NCBI GenBank assembly: GCA_017546455.1
Contig: JAFYWY010000050.1
Coordinates: 1-49,363, forward strand
Direction: 5' to 3'
Source of the DNA: Opitutales bacterium
Lineage (GTDB): Bacteria; Verrucomicrobiota; Verrucomicrobiia; Opitutales; UBA953
Length of the DNA: 49,363 nt
This document shows positions 32,907 through 41,031 of this stretch, one piece after another (position 1 is the stretch's first letter; each line of letters starts with the position of its first letter). The position numbers and the translations under genes are program-made. The notes beneath the pieces are model-generated. The model saw only the letters and a program-made list of their open reading frames with translations, had not been told where the DNA came from and made no database searches.

Positions 32907-34457
32907 ATGTCGCATTATATGAAAGCTTCCATCCTGATTGTTGACGACGAACGTAATACGCGCGAAGGCCTGGCCTCGACCCTTGAGGACACCTACGAGG
33001 TTTATACCGCGAGCAATGCGGATGAAGCTCTGCGCCTGATGGACTCCGAAAACTTCGACGTCGTGCTGACGGACCTGCGTATGGCGGGAAAGTCGGGCTT
33101 ATCCGTCGTGGACCACGCTCTGCAGCTGCCGCACAAGCCGGTCTGCATCATGATGACGGCTTACGGCAATGTCGAAACCGCCGTCGAAGCCATGCGCCGC
33201 GGCGCCTATGATTTTCTGACGAAACCGCTGAACTTGGAAAAGCTCGAAATCGTCATACAGCGCGCCATCCAATCCCGCACGACGGAGAAGGAAAACCGCG
33301 CGATGTCTTCCCGTCTCAACCAGAAATTCAATTTTTCGAAATTGGTCGGCAACAGCTCGGCGCTTTTGAACACGGTCGAAAAGGCCAAGCGCGTGGCGTT
33401 GGCAAAGACCACGGTGCTACTGCTCGGCGAAACGGGAACCGGGAAAGAGCTTTTCGCCCAGCTGATTCACCAAAGCTCCCCGCGCGCCAAAAAGCCCTTT
33501 ATCGCCGTCCACTGCGCCGCCATCGCCCCGACCCTGCTCGAAAGCGAAATCTTCGGCCACGAAAAAGGCGCCTTCACGGGAGCCAACGAACGCCGCATCG
33601 GGCGTTTTGAAGCGGCCAACGGCGGAACGCTCTTCCTCGACGAAATCGGCGAAATCGATTTGGCAACCCAGGTGAAACTCCTCCGCTTCCTTGAAACCCA
33701 CGCCATCGAACGCCTCGGTGCCCAAAAGCAAATCCAGTTGGACGTGCGTCTGGTCTGTGCGACGAATCGCAATCTGGCGGAAATGGTCAAGGCCGGCACC
33801 TTCCGCGAAGACCTCTACTACCGCCTCTCCGTCGTCGCCCTGATGCTACCGGCCCTGCGTGAACGCAGCACGGACATTCCGATCCTGATCGAACACTACG
33901 TCAATTTCTTCGCCCAGGAAAACGGCCTCCCGCGCGTACGCATTTCCCGCGAGGCCATGGACGCCCTCAGCGCCTACAGCTGGCCGGGCAATATCCGCGA
34001 ACTGAGAAATTTCTGCGAAAATCTCGTCGTCATGCACGACGGCGTCGGCGAGGTAACGCCTTACGATCTGGATCCGCGCTTCACGCTAAAGTTGCCGCTC
34101 GCTCCGCAAAAAAAGACGGATATCATCCCGAGCGCCCCCGCGCCGGAGCACAACCCGGAACCGGAAGACGAGCTTCCCGAAGAAAACCTTCCCGAAAAAT
34201 TTGCGGAAGCCCTCGAAGAAAAGCGCAAAAACGTCGTCTCCATCAACAAAGCCCGCAAGGAAGCACTTTCCAAGAAAGACAATGAAAAGCGTCTCCTGCG
34301 CCAGGCCCTGATTCAGGCCAACGGCAATCGCTCGGCCGCAGCGGACTTCCTCGGCATCTCCCGCCGCACCTTCCACCGCAAACTGCTCGAAGATCCGTCC
34401 ATCGGAGCCGGACTCGAAGCCAAACGCGGACGCCGCGCTCTCGACAAAGAAATTTAA
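32907..34457 (+). CDS. Sigma-54-dependent response regulator (NtrC family)
   Basis: A 516-residue regulator started at MSHYMKASILIVDDERNTRE, behind AAGGAAAAT; an upstream Met would add 28 basic residues. The receiver domain has Asp13/Asp14 and phospho-acceptor Asp56 (VVLTDLRMAGKSG), and LTKPLN. The AAA+ domain has Walker A GETGTGKE, GAFTGA (the sigma-54 contact loop) and Walker B LFLDEIGEI. A linker rich in Pro/Glu leads to the C-terminal Fis-type helix-turn-helix (NGNRSAAADFLGISRRTFHR). No histidine kinase gene is adjacent, so the partner is unknown. The PstS-like gene follows 32 bp downstream. Confidence 0.95.
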   Translation: MSHYMKASILIVDDERNTREGLASTLEDTYEVYTASNADEALRLMDSENFDVVLTDLRMAGKSGLSVVDHALQLPHKPVCIMMTAYGNVETAVEAMRRGAYDFLTKPLNLEKLEIVIQRAIQSRTTEKENRAMSSRLNQKFNFSKLVGNSSALLNTVEKAKRVALAKTTVLLLGETGTGKELFAQLIHQSSPRAKKPFIAVHCAAIAPTLLESEIFGHEKGAFTGANERRIGRFEAANGGTLFLDEIGEIDLATQVKLLRFLETHAIERLGAQKQIQLDVRLVCATNRNLAEMVKAGTFREDLYYRLSVVALMLPALRERSTDIPILIEHYVNFFAQENGLPRVRISREAMDALSAYSWPGNIRELRNFCENLVVMHDGVGEVTPYDLDPRFTLKLPLAPQKKTDIIPSAPAPEHNPEPEDELPEENLPEKFAEALEEKRKNVVSINKARKEALSKKDNEKRLLRQALIQANGNRSAAADFLGISRRTFHRKLLEDPSIGAGLEAKRGRRALDKEI

Positions 34458-34489
34458 TCCGACAAAAAACTTTCAGCTTTATATATACT

Positions 34490-35398
34490 ATGTTTAAGAA
34501 AATCACTCTCATCACGGCCGCCGCAGGCCTTTTCCTCGCGGGAAGCCTCCACGCCGCAACGCTCAAATACGCCGGATCGGACTTTCTCGCCGGCAACGCG
34601 GAAAGCGTTTTCAAAGAAGAACTCCAAAAAATCGACGAACGCCTCGTACTCAAAGGCGAACTCCTCGGCACGAAGGTCGCTCTGGAGCAGCTGCGCAAAG
34701 GCGAAATCGACTTCGCGATGATTATGACCGCCGACCGCAACGCGATTCCGGAATTTAAGGACAAAACCTGGCGCGCCAACGCCCTCGCCTATCAGGTCGC
34801 CTATCTCGTCGTACCGCATTCCAATCCCGTCGAAGAACTCTCGCTCTTCCAATTGCGCGGCATCTTCGCCAATTTCTCCGAAAACCCGCTCAATTCCTGG
34901 AACGAAATCTCAAACAAAGTTACGGGAACGCCGCGCATCCAGCGCATCGTCAGTACGGAAAACGACAATGCCTGCGGCGTCATCTTCCAAAGCCTCGTCT
35001 TCCCGCGCGCCGGTTTTAACAAAGACACCCGCAAAACGGCAAACGACGAAGACGCCGTACGCGCCGTCCTCAACACCGGCAACGGCATCGCGCTGACCGC
35101 CACGCCGCCGACCGGCCAAACCTCGCTGAAGACCCTCTCGATCTCTCCGGCCAACAAAAAAGGCGAAACGGGAACTGCCTACAGCCCGATTCCCGCCAAT
35201 ATTTACAATCAGGACTACCCGCTTTCCGTCCAATTTTTGCTCGTTTACCCGTCGGAAAACCGCGAAAAACTGCTTCCCGTCATCCGTACCGTCCTCTCGG
35301 ATCCCTTCGCAAAAGCCCTTGAAAAAGCGGCTCTCATGCCCATTCCGAAAAATATTCGAAATTCTTTGAAAAAAAATATTGACGAAATGCAAAAATAA
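34490..35398 (+). CDS. PstS-like periplasmic substrate-binding protein
   Basis: A 302-residue exported protein. The signal peptide is MFKKITLITAAAGLFLAGSLHA. The mature chain has the PBP-like fold of phosphate-binding proteins: LKYAGSDFLAG, RKGEIDFAMIM, ALAYQVAYLVVPHSNPVEEL, SLFQLRGIFANFSENPLNSW, and RIVSTENDNACGVIFQSLV. The usual PstS serine cluster (SGSTT-like) is not obvious, so the ligand may differ. No transporter genes are adjacent; the NtrC-type regulator upstream may be functionally linked. TATATACT lies directly before the start codon. Confidence 0.82.
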   Translation: MFKKITLITAAAGLFLAGSLHAATLKYAGSDFLAGNAESVFKEELQKIDERLVLKGELLGTKVALEQLRKGEIDFAMIMTADRNAIPEFKDKTWRANALAYQVAYLVVPHSNPVEELSLFQLRGIFANFSENPLNSWNEISNKVTGTPRIQRIVSTENDNACGVIFQSLVFPRAGFNKDTRKTANDEDAVRAVLNTGNGIALTATPPTGQTSLKTLSISPANKKGETGTAYSPIPANIYNQDYPLSVQFLLVYPSENREKLLPVIRTVLSDPFAKALEKAALMPIPKNIRNSLKKNIDEMQK

Positions 35399-35407
35399 GT
35401 GTTCTAT
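35379..35407 (+). promoter_or_regulatory. Candidate promoter of tRNA-Gly
   Basis: TTGACG at 35379-35384, a 17-base spacer, then TTCTAT at 35402-35407; the tRNA begins 40 bases later. The -35 element lies inside the end of the PstS-like gene. A palindrome AAATCAA-ATTCA-like arm pair (35422-35440) sits between promoter and tRNA. Confidence 0.45.
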
Positions 35408-35446
35408 TAATCTCATAATTTAAATCAATTCATTTGATTTGAGTTT

Positions 35447-35522
35447 GCGGGCGTAGCTCAATTGGTAGAGTACCACCTTGCCAAGGTGGATGTTGGCGGT
35501 TCGAACCCGCTCGCCCGCTCCA
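35447..35522 (+). tRNA. tRNA-Gly (GCC)
   Basis: Acceptor arms GCGGGCG and CGCCCGC pair perfectly. The D arm is TAGCTCAATTGGTAGAGTA, the anticodon stem CCACC/GGTGG with loop TTGCCAA (anticodon GCC at 35480-35482), and the T arm GGCGG-TTCGAAC-CCGCT. CCA is encoded. Confidence 0.97.
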
Positions 35523-35529
35523 CTTTCCA

Positions 35530-35560
35530 AAACCTCTTCTTCGGAAGAGGTTTTTCTTTT
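35530..35560 (+). terminator. Terminator after tRNA-Gly
   Basis: AAACCTCTTC and GAAGAGGTTT form a 10-bp stem around the tetraloop TTCG, followed by TTCTTTTT. It ends 17 bp before the ApbE-like start codon, so that gene needs its own promoter or read-through. Confidence 0.88.
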
Positions 35561-35576
35561 TAACCTCCCCGCCGTC

Positions 35577-36428
35577 ATGCTTCCCACCCTCGCATTCTCC
35601 CACGTCGCCATGGCAACACGCTGGCAAATCCGCATCGACGCCGACCTCGCGCAGGAATACGCGGCCGGCATTGCCGAGGAAGCCTTCTCCCGAATCGACC
35701 AAATCGAAAAAATCCTCAGCCGCTTCATCCCGTCTTCCGACATCGCACGCGCCAACGCGCTCCAAGCCGGACAAAGCATCGAAATTGAAGCCGACACTTG
35801 GGAATGCCTCACCGACGCACAAAAAATAGCCCATGCCACACGGCGCGCCTTCGACCCGAGCGCGGGCAAACTCATCGATTTCTGGAAAAATCAAAATCGC
35901 GCAAGCTTCGCCTGCAACGGAGGCTTCTGCGACGAAATGCCCGAATGGCGGGAAGCCTTCGAAGATTTTCGCTTCGGAACACTCGCCTTGGAACCCGAGC
36001 GCCGAATCCGCTGCATCACCCACGGCGCCCTCCTTGACCTCGGCGGCATCGGCAAGGGATTCGCCTTAGACAAAGCCGCAGAAATCCTGCAACAACACGG
36101 CATCGAGCGCGCCCTGCTCTCTGCCGGCGGATCCACCATCCTCGCCCTCGACGCGCCGAAAAACACAGAAGGATGGAAAATCGGCTTCTCCGACGATACG
36201 CCTCCCGTCCGAATTGCCCGACGCGCCGTCGGCAGCTCCGGAACACAATTCCACGCCACCCACCTCATCGATCCGCGTAGCGGACTTCCCGCAAGCAATA
36301 AAAACCATGCGCGTGTCCTCGCGCCGAGCGCGACCGAAGCCGATGCCCTCGCTACGGCATTCTACGTCATGACGGAACGCGAAATCACCGCATTTCTCGC
36401 ACCCCGCCCCGAAATCTCCCGAATCTAA
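35577..36428 (+). CDS. FAD:protein FMN transferase (ApbE-like)
   Basis: ApbE enzymes attach FMN covalently to flavoproteins such as Nqr/Rnf subunits. The start MLPTLAFSHVAMATRWQIRI gives 283 residues; further upstream codons overlap the tRNA. Seen: HVAMATRWQI, aligned with the family AMGT region; RAFDPSAGKLIDFW; the key motif LLDLGGIGKGFALDKAAEIL; ERALLSAGGSTILAL; and THLIDPRSGLPAS near the end. There is no signal peptide or lipobox, unlike most ApbE, so it may act in the cytoplasm. The family call is firm; the flavoprotein target is unknown. Confidence 0.85.
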   Translation: MLPTLAFSHVAMATRWQIRIDADLAQEYAAGIAEEAFSRIDQIEKILSRFIPSSDIARANALQAGQSIEIEADTWECLTDAQKIAHATRRAFDPSAGKLIDFWKNQNRASFACNGGFCDEMPEWREAFEDFRFGTLALEPERRIRCITHGALLDLGGIGKGFALDKAAEILQQHGIERALLSAGGSTILALDAPKNTEGWKIGFSDDTPPVRIARRAVGSSGTQFHATHLIDPRSGLPASNKNHARVLAPSATEADALATAFYVMTEREITAFLAPRPEISRI

Positions 36429-36457
36429 AAACTGCCTCCGAAAAATCCGCAACAACC

Positions 36458-36730
36458 GACACACGGCAGACCGTTGACACGGGCTACGACGCGGCTTCGG
36501 GGCGGATCGCCTCGGCAAGTTTTGTCTGCGGCGGCGCCATGAAAACCTTCACTTATAATTACCTTGCGGGCACAAATCTCTTGGAATATACATTAAACAA
36601 AAGAGGTATGAATGTTATAACGGAGGAATCGATTAGAGTTCTAAAGTTAAGAACTTTAAATATCACTGTGTATTTAGTTCTAGTAACAGGGTTTACGGTG
36701 AAGAGATTGTTAATAATCTGCCAACATTAG
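36458..36730 (+). pseudogene. Fragment of an RHS/YD-repeat protein
   Basis: The frame open from before the ApbE stop reads RQTVDTGYDAASGRIASAS, FVCGGAMKTF, then TYNYLAGTNLLEYTLNKRGM, a clear YD-repeat signature. The similarity ends near 36617; after it the frame loses protein character and stops at 36730. The DNA changes from GC-rich to AT-rich at about 36540. No start or RHS core end is present, so this is an internal fragment left by recombination. A second frame just downstream reads VYGEEIVNNLPTLAP and ECLGQALKLLKSKYGKNEK (about 36690-36840), possibly the remains of a toxin tip. Confidence 0.65.
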
Positions 36731-36826
36731 CTCCAAATTTTAAAGATCCAAATAAAATCAATACAAAGAATACTTCAGAATGTCTTGGGCAGGCGCTGAA
36801 ATTATTAAAATCCAAATACGGGAAAA

Positions 36827-37408
36827 ATGAAAAGGTACTTATCTATAGGGATTCTGCCATTGCTTGCGGTAGCCTGTGCGACTCCGGATTATTCGATATC
36901 CGAGCAGGCGTCAGCTTATCTCCGGGGCAGAGTTGCTTTCCCTCCGGTTTCTCGCGATTTTTTTGAGTATCACTTTCACAAAGAGCTCTCCAAAATTCCT
37001 TCGAGCTCATATCCGGTAATTTATAGTCTCGGTTGGGCAAGTGCTTTCGACGACCCCAATAATTGTGGTTGGGATTTTCATGTTATCGGCGAAGCCCCGA
37101 AAGTTATAGAAGTTACTTTTTCCGGAAACGGCTTTTCTAAGACCTATAAAGCCGAAACAGAAACAGGGGTTAACGGGTATTTCGAAAATGAAGTGCTTCA
37201 ACGAAATCTTTTGCTGTATATGATTCCCAATGTTTCTATTGCTGATAGGAAAGCGTGGGAGGAGTCGGAAGTTTCTGTCCGCATTAAAGGGTCAAGCGAC
37301 ATTTTTAAGTTCTATATTCCGAAATCGGAGAGTCCGGTGCTTCTTTGGAATCGTGGCTATGAATATCCGTTTCTTGCGGATAGAAAGCCAAGAGATGTCT
37401 CGAGATAG
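36827..37408 (+). CDS. Putative lipoprotein in an AT-rich island
   Basis: A 193-residue protein with a lipoprotein-type signal (MKRYLSIGILPLLAVAC, Cys17; the lipobox AVAC is weak). The mature part is mixed alpha/beta with aromatic-rich stretches (DFFEYHFHKEL, VIYSLGWASAFDDPNNCGWD, VIEVTFSGNGFSKTY). I do not recognise a family. Base composition is clearly lower in GC than neighbours, and it follows an RHS fragment, so it may have been carried in with a toxin module, for example as an immunity protein. That is inference from position. Confidence 0.65.
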   Translation: MKRYLSIGILPLLAVACATPDYSISEQASAYLRGRVAFPPVSRDFFEYHFHKELSKIPSSSYPVIYSLGWASAFDDPNNCGWDFHVIGEAPKVIEVTFSGNGFSKTYKAETETGVNGYFENEVLQRNLLLYMIPNVSIADRKAWEESEVSVRIKGSSDIFKFYIPKSESPVLLWNRGYEYPFLADRKPRDVSR

Positions 37409-37547
37409 TGGAGAAGAAATTTTACAAGCGATGAAAAAGATTTTAACTCAAAATCGGCGCTTCCTCTATGCATCGAAGAGCGGGAAAGCGTTAATTTATG
37501 CACCTCAGAGGGGATTAATACTCGGTTGTAGGCTACGCTTTAAATAA
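37398..37547 (+). CDS. Doubtful 49-codon ORF after the lipoprotein
   Basis: Starts at ATGTCTCGAGATAGTGG, overlapping the lipoprotein stop, and reads MSRDSGEEILQAMKKIL to GCRLRFK. It is basic and not recognised. The overlap would allow translational coupling, but the AT-rich DNA makes chance ORFs likely. Confidence 0.25.
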   Translation, partial: SRDSGEEILQAMKKILTQNRRFLYASKSGKALIYAPQRGLILGCRLRFK

Positions 37548-37563
37548 TTTAACATTTCAAGGC

Positions 37564-37592
37564 TTGCCAACATTCAATAAACGGTGCATAGT
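37564..37592 (+). promoter_or_regulatory. Candidate promoter of tRNA-Val and ilvNC
   Basis: TTGCCA at 37564-37569, a 17-base spacer, and CATAGT at 37587-37592. The tRNA begins 20 bases after the -10 element. No second promoter is visible in the 11 bp between the tRNA and ilvN. Confidence 0.5.
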
Positions 37593-37611
37593 ACAGGCTT
37601 TAATTCCCTTG

Positions 37612-37688
37612 GGGCGTTTAGCTCAGCTGGTTAGAGCATCTCGTTTACACCGAGAGGGTCGGGGGTTCGAATCCCTCAGCGCCTACCA
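37612..37688 (+). tRNA. tRNA-Val (TAC)
   Basis: Acceptor GGGCGTT pairs with AGCGCCT (first pair G-U). D arm TAGCTCAGCTGGTTAGAGC, anticodon stem TCTCG/CGAGA with loop TTTACAC (anticodon TAC at 37646-37648), T arm GGGGG-TTCGAAT-CCCTC. ACCA follows the acceptor, so CCA is encoded. The ilvN start codon lies 11 bases downstream with no terminator between. Confidence 0.96.
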
Positions 37689-37699
37689 TTTTCCGCGAT

Positions 37700-38191
37700 A
37701 TGAACAAGCACACAGTTTCCGCTCTGGTTGAAAATAAATTTGGCGTTCTCGCTCGCGTTTCCGGCATGCTTAGCGGTCGCGGCTTTAATATCGAAACGCT
37801 GAACGTCGCTCCGACACACAATCCGGATATTTCACGAATCACGGCAACCATTATCGCAGACGACGAATCCCTGAACCGTTGCATCCGCCAGCTGGACAAG
37901 CTCGTCAACGTCATTACCGTTCAGAATTTTGACGGCGTGGACTTCGTTGCACGCGAACTCGTTATGGTCAAGGTTAAGGCCAACCAAAAGACGCGCTCTG
38001 AAATCTTGGAAATCATCGGCATTTTCCGCGCTCAGGTCATCGACGTCACGCTCGAAAGCATCATCATCGAATTCACGGGCAACAAAAACAAGATCAATGC
38101 CCTCATGAAGCTCTTGAGCAATTACGAAATCATCGAAATGGCACGCACGGGCACACTCACGCTCGAACGCGGCACCAATTCCTGCCAATAA
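37700..38191 (+). CDS. ilvN: Acetolactate synthase small (regulatory) subunit
   Basis: Binds the large subunit IlvB and confers valine feedback in branched-chain amino-acid synthesis. The 163-residue protein has the usual length. The N-terminal ACT domain reads HTVSALVENKFGVLARVSGM and LSGRGFNIETLNVAPT, followed by ISRITATII; the C-terminal domain starts at RELVMVKVKANQKTRSEIL. ilvB is not adjacent. It begins 11 bp after tRNA-Val and is followed by ilvC after 24 bp. Confidence 0.95.
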   Translation: MNKHTVSALVENKFGVLARVSGMLSGRGFNIETLNVAPTHNPDISRITATIIADDESLNRCIRQLDKLVNVITVQNFDGVDFVARELVMVKVKANQKTRSEILEIIGIFRAQVIDVTLESIIIEFTGNKNKINALMKLLSNYEIIEMARTGTLTLERGTNSCQ

Positions 38192-38215
38192 ATTTACTCT
38201 ATTCATAACAACATT

Positions 38216-39304
38216 ATGGCTACGAAAAAAGCTCCTGCTAAAAAAACGGCGAAAGCCCCTGCCGCAACGGCAAAGAAATCCTGCTGCAAAAAAGCTTGCG
38301 CCAAGAAAACGGCTCCCAAGGCCATCAAGATTTACCACGACAAGGATGTCGATGACTCCGTTCTGAAAGGCAAGACGATTGCCGTTATCGGTTACGGTGC
38401 CCAGGGCCGCGCTCAGGCTCTTTGCCTCCGCGACAGCGGCGTGAACGTCATCATCGGCGTTCGCAAGGGCAAGTCCTTCAAGGCCGCCAAGGCTGAAGGC
38501 TTTGAAACGCTCTCCGTTGACAAGGCCGCCAAGAAGGCAGACATCATCCACATCCTGCTTCCGGACGAAAGCCACAAGTCCGTTTACGCGGAAGAAATCG
38601 CCAAGCACGTGACGGCGGGCAAGACGCTCTGCTGCTCGCACGGCTTTGCGTACGTCTTCAAGAACATCGTTCCGCCGGCAGACGTGGACGTCATCATGGT
38701 CGCTCCGAAGGGCCCGGGAACGGAAGTTCGCCGCGTCTTCGAAGAAGGCTTCGGCTGCCCGGGCCTCGTCGCCGTCTTCCAAAACGCCAGCGGCAACGCT
38801 CTCCAGACCGCTCTCGCCATCGCCAAGGGCGAAGGCCTCACGCGCGGCGGTGTTCTCGAATGCACGATGGAACAGGAAACCTACGAAGACCTCTTCGGCG
38901 AACAGAACGTTCTCTGCGGCGGTATCGTTGACCTGATGAAATACGGTTTTGAAACGCTCGTTGAAGCCGGCTATCCGGACGAAATGGCGTATTTCGAATG
39001 CGTCCACGAAGCCAAGCTCATCGTCGACATCATTTACAACAAGGGTATCGCAGCCATGAACGCCGTTATCTCCAACACGGCAGAATTCGGCGAATACTAC
39101 AACGGCCCGAAAATTATCACGCCGGACGTCAAGAAGCGCATGAAGGAATCCCTGAAGCGCATCGAAAGCGGCGAATTTGCCAAGGCCTGGATGCGCGAAG
39201 CCGCCAAGGGCGCTCCGACGCTCGCCAAGAAGCGCGAACAGCTCTCCAAGCACCGCGTCGAAATCGTCGGCGAAAAGATCCGCAAGCTCTTCGAACGCAA
39301 ATAA
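38216..39304 (+). CDS. ilvC: Ketol-acid reductoisomerase with a histone-H1-like N-terminal tail
   Basis: Converts acetolactate to dihydroxy-isovalerate with NADPH, in valine/isoleucine synthesis. From about residue 37 the protein is a normal class I enzyme: IKIYHDKDVDDSVLKGKTIA, VIGYGAQGRAQALCLRDSG (NADP site), VRKGKS, DIIHILLPDESH, VAPKGPGTEVRR, then the knotted C-terminal domain with GGVLECTMEQETYEDLFGEQ and CVHEAKLIVDII. The first 36 residues are a Lys/Ala/Pro-rich extension (MATKKAPAKKTAKAPA, with CCKKACAKK) like the tails of bacterial histone-H1-type proteins. The start codon has no closer alternative that fits the family: the next usable Met is far inside the domain. Confidence 0.95.
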   Translation: MATKKAPAKKTAKAPAATAKKSCCKKACAKKTAPKAIKIYHDKDVDDSVLKGKTIAVIGYGAQGRAQALCLRDSGVNVIIGVRKGKSFKAAKAEGFETLSVDKAAKKADIIHILLPDESHKSVYAEEIAKHVTAGKTLCCSHGFAYVFKNIVPPADVDVIMVAPKGPGTEVRRVFEEGFGCPGLVAVFQNASGNALQTALAIAKGEGLTRGGVLECTMEQETYEDLFGEQNVLCGGIVDLMKYGFETLVEAGYPDEMAYFECVHEAKLIVDIIYNKGIAAMNAVISNTAEFGEYYNGPKIITPDVKKRMKESLKRIESGEFAKAWMREAAKGAPTLAKKREQLSKHRVEIVGEKIRKLFERK

Positions 39305-39322
39305 GTCCTTTCGGATTTCCTC

Positions 39323-39361
39323 AAAAAGTGTTCCCGTCATTTCCGCGGGAACACTTTTTTT
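39323..39361 (+). terminator. Terminator of ilvNC
   Basis: AAAAAGTGTTCCCG and CGGGAACACTTTTT form a 14-bp stem with loop TCATTTCCG, then a T-run. The right arm contains the over-represented octamer (GCGGGAAC). Confidence 0.92.
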
Positions 39362-39501
39362 ATTTTCCAGAAACGGCAAACCCTCGCCCCGGCTCCGGAC
39401 TCCTCGAATGAAATTCCGCCCCGCGAAACTTTTTTTTTGCTTCGCGCGTTACAAAAGGGTAGCCTTCTCATCTTTTCGTCTATTTTATACAACACAGAAA
39501 G

Positions 39502-40950
39502 ATGCAAGCTTCCAATCCGCTTTTCGGCATTCAAAAATCTTACGACGCCATCGTTATCGGCAGCGGCCTTGCCGGCCTTACCGGAGCCAATTATCTCGCG
39601 AAGGCGGGACACTCCGTTTTGTTGCTCGAACACCACTACCAGCTCGGCGGATTGGCGACTTATTTCAAGCGTCCGGGCGGGCATATTTTCGACATTTCCC
39701 TGCACGGCTTCCCGCACGGCATGATCAAATCCTGCCGCAAGTATTGGACGAAGGAAATCGCGGATTCGATCCACCAGCTCAAGGACATCCGATTCATCAA
39801 TCCGGAATTCAATATCCGGACGACTTTTGACCGCGAAGACTTTACGCGCATCCTCATCGAAAAATTCAATGTCCCTGCCGAACGCGTGCACGGATTTTTC
39901 GAGCATCTCGCGCAAATGAATTATTACGACAACGACAAACGCACGACGCGCGAGCTCTTCGAGGAATTTTTCCCGGGACGCACGGACGTTTGGCGCCTGC
40001 TGCTCGAACCGATTGCCTACGCCAACGGATCCACGCTCAACGAACCCGCGATCACCTACGGAATCGTTTTCTCGAACTTCATGAGCAAGGGCGTTTACAT
40101 CTTCCAAGGCGGAACGGATTTGCTCATCCAAAAAATGACGGAAGAGCTCAAGAAAAACGGCGTCGACATCCGCCGCAACTGCCTCGCGGAAAAGATTTTG
40201 ACCGAAACCGGAGCCGACGGCCTCCCCGTAGTGCGCGGTGTGCGCGTACGCGACATGCGTTTCGGCGAAACGGTCGAAGTCGCCTGTAAATCCGTGCTTT
40301 CGAACGCGAATATCCGCAACACCGTCGAAGAGATGCTCGAGCCCGGCACCGTACCCGCAGACTTCCTGTCGGAATCCGAAGCCGTGCGCGTCAACACCTC
40401 GTCCTGTCAGGTTTACATGGGTATCCGCGAAGGCGAATCGATTCCGTACATCGGCGACCTCGTTTTCACTTCCGAAGCCCCGAAATTCGACAGCGACGAC
40501 CTCGTTGATTTGCACACGACGTCCCGCACCTACTCGGTTTACTATCCGGACACACGCCCGCAACGCAAGATTCCGCACTACGCGATCGTGACTTCGATTA
40601 ACCAGAAATTCTCGAGCTGGGAGAACCTTTCCGACGAAGCCTACGAAGCCGAGAAGAAGCGTATTATCGAAGAATCCTTCGCCGGCCTCGAAAAATACAT
40701 TCCGGATATCCGCGCGAAGGTTGATTGGGTCGAAGCCGCGACGCCGCGTACCGTAAAGCGCTATGTGCGCCACCGCGACGGCACGTCCTTCGGCACGAAA
40801 TTCGAAGGGCTGAAAATTTCGATGGAGCTGCCGGAAAAAGTACACGGGCTCTACCACGCGGGTTCGGTCGGCATCATCATGTCCGGCTGGCTCGGCACCA
40901 TCAATTACGGCGTCATCACGGCCAACAAGATGGCGCTCGCGATGAAATAA
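39502..40950 (+). CDS. CrtI/phytoene-desaturase-like FAD oxidoreductase
   Basis: A 482-residue flavoprotein of the phytoene desaturase / carotenoid isomerase type. The FAD motif is [20 protein letters not shown] (about 14-33), followed by [17 protein letters not shown]. The C-terminal FAD loop reads [20 protein letters not shown] (about 451-470). No membrane segments are seen beyond the hydrophobic folds. No carotenoid or hopanoid genes are nearby, so the substrate (carotenoid, retinol-like or another lipid) is unknown. It has its own transcription unit between two terminators. Confidence 0.85.
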   Translation: MQASNPLFGIQKSYDAIVIGSGLAGLTGANYLAKAGHSVLLLEHHYQLGGLATYFKRPGGHIFDISLHGFPHGMIKSCRKYWTKEIADSIHQLKDIRFINPEFNIRTTFDREDFTRILIEKFNVPAERVHGFFEHLAQMNYYDNDKRTTRELFEEFFPGRTDVWRLLLEPIAYANGSTLNEPAITYGIVFSNFMSKGVYIFQGGTDLLIQKMTEELKKNGVDIRRNCLAEKILTETGADGLPVVRGVRVRDMRFGETVEVACKSVLSNANIRNTVEEMLEPGTVPADFLSESEAVRVNTSSCQVYMGIREGESIPYIGDLVFTSEAPKFDSDDLVDLHTTSRTYSVYYPDTRPQRKIPHYAIVTSINQKFSSWENLSDEAYEAEKKRIIEESFAGLEKYIPDIRAKVDWVEAATPRTVKRYVRHRDGTSFGTKFEGLKISMELPEKVHGLYHAGSVGIIMSGWLGTINYGVITANKMALAMK

Positions 40951-40979
40951 AGCTCCGATTCGAATTTTCCGAAAACAAA

Positions 40980-41014
40980 AAAAACGTTCCCGCAATCACG
41001 GGAACGTTTTTTAT
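40980..41014. terminator. Bidirectional terminator between the CrtI-like gene and glgB
   Basis: AAAACGTTCCCG and CGGGAACGTTTT form a 12-bp perfect stem around CAATCA, with A- and T-runs on the two sides. It serves both convergent genes. The stem contains GTTCCCGC. Confidence 0.93.
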
Positions 41015-41031
41015 TGCTTCAAAAGCAACGC

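Noticed and set aside
37832-39379. 515-codon open frame on the minus strand across ilvN and ilvC
   Set aside because: It runs through two complete genes and their terminator, and the protein text is low-complexity (Phe, Asp, Glu, Val) typical of an antisense frame.
39337-40995. 552-codon open frame on the minus strand across the CrtI-like gene
   Set aside because: Antisense shadow. The plus-strand frame has FAD-binding motifs and a terminator after its stop.
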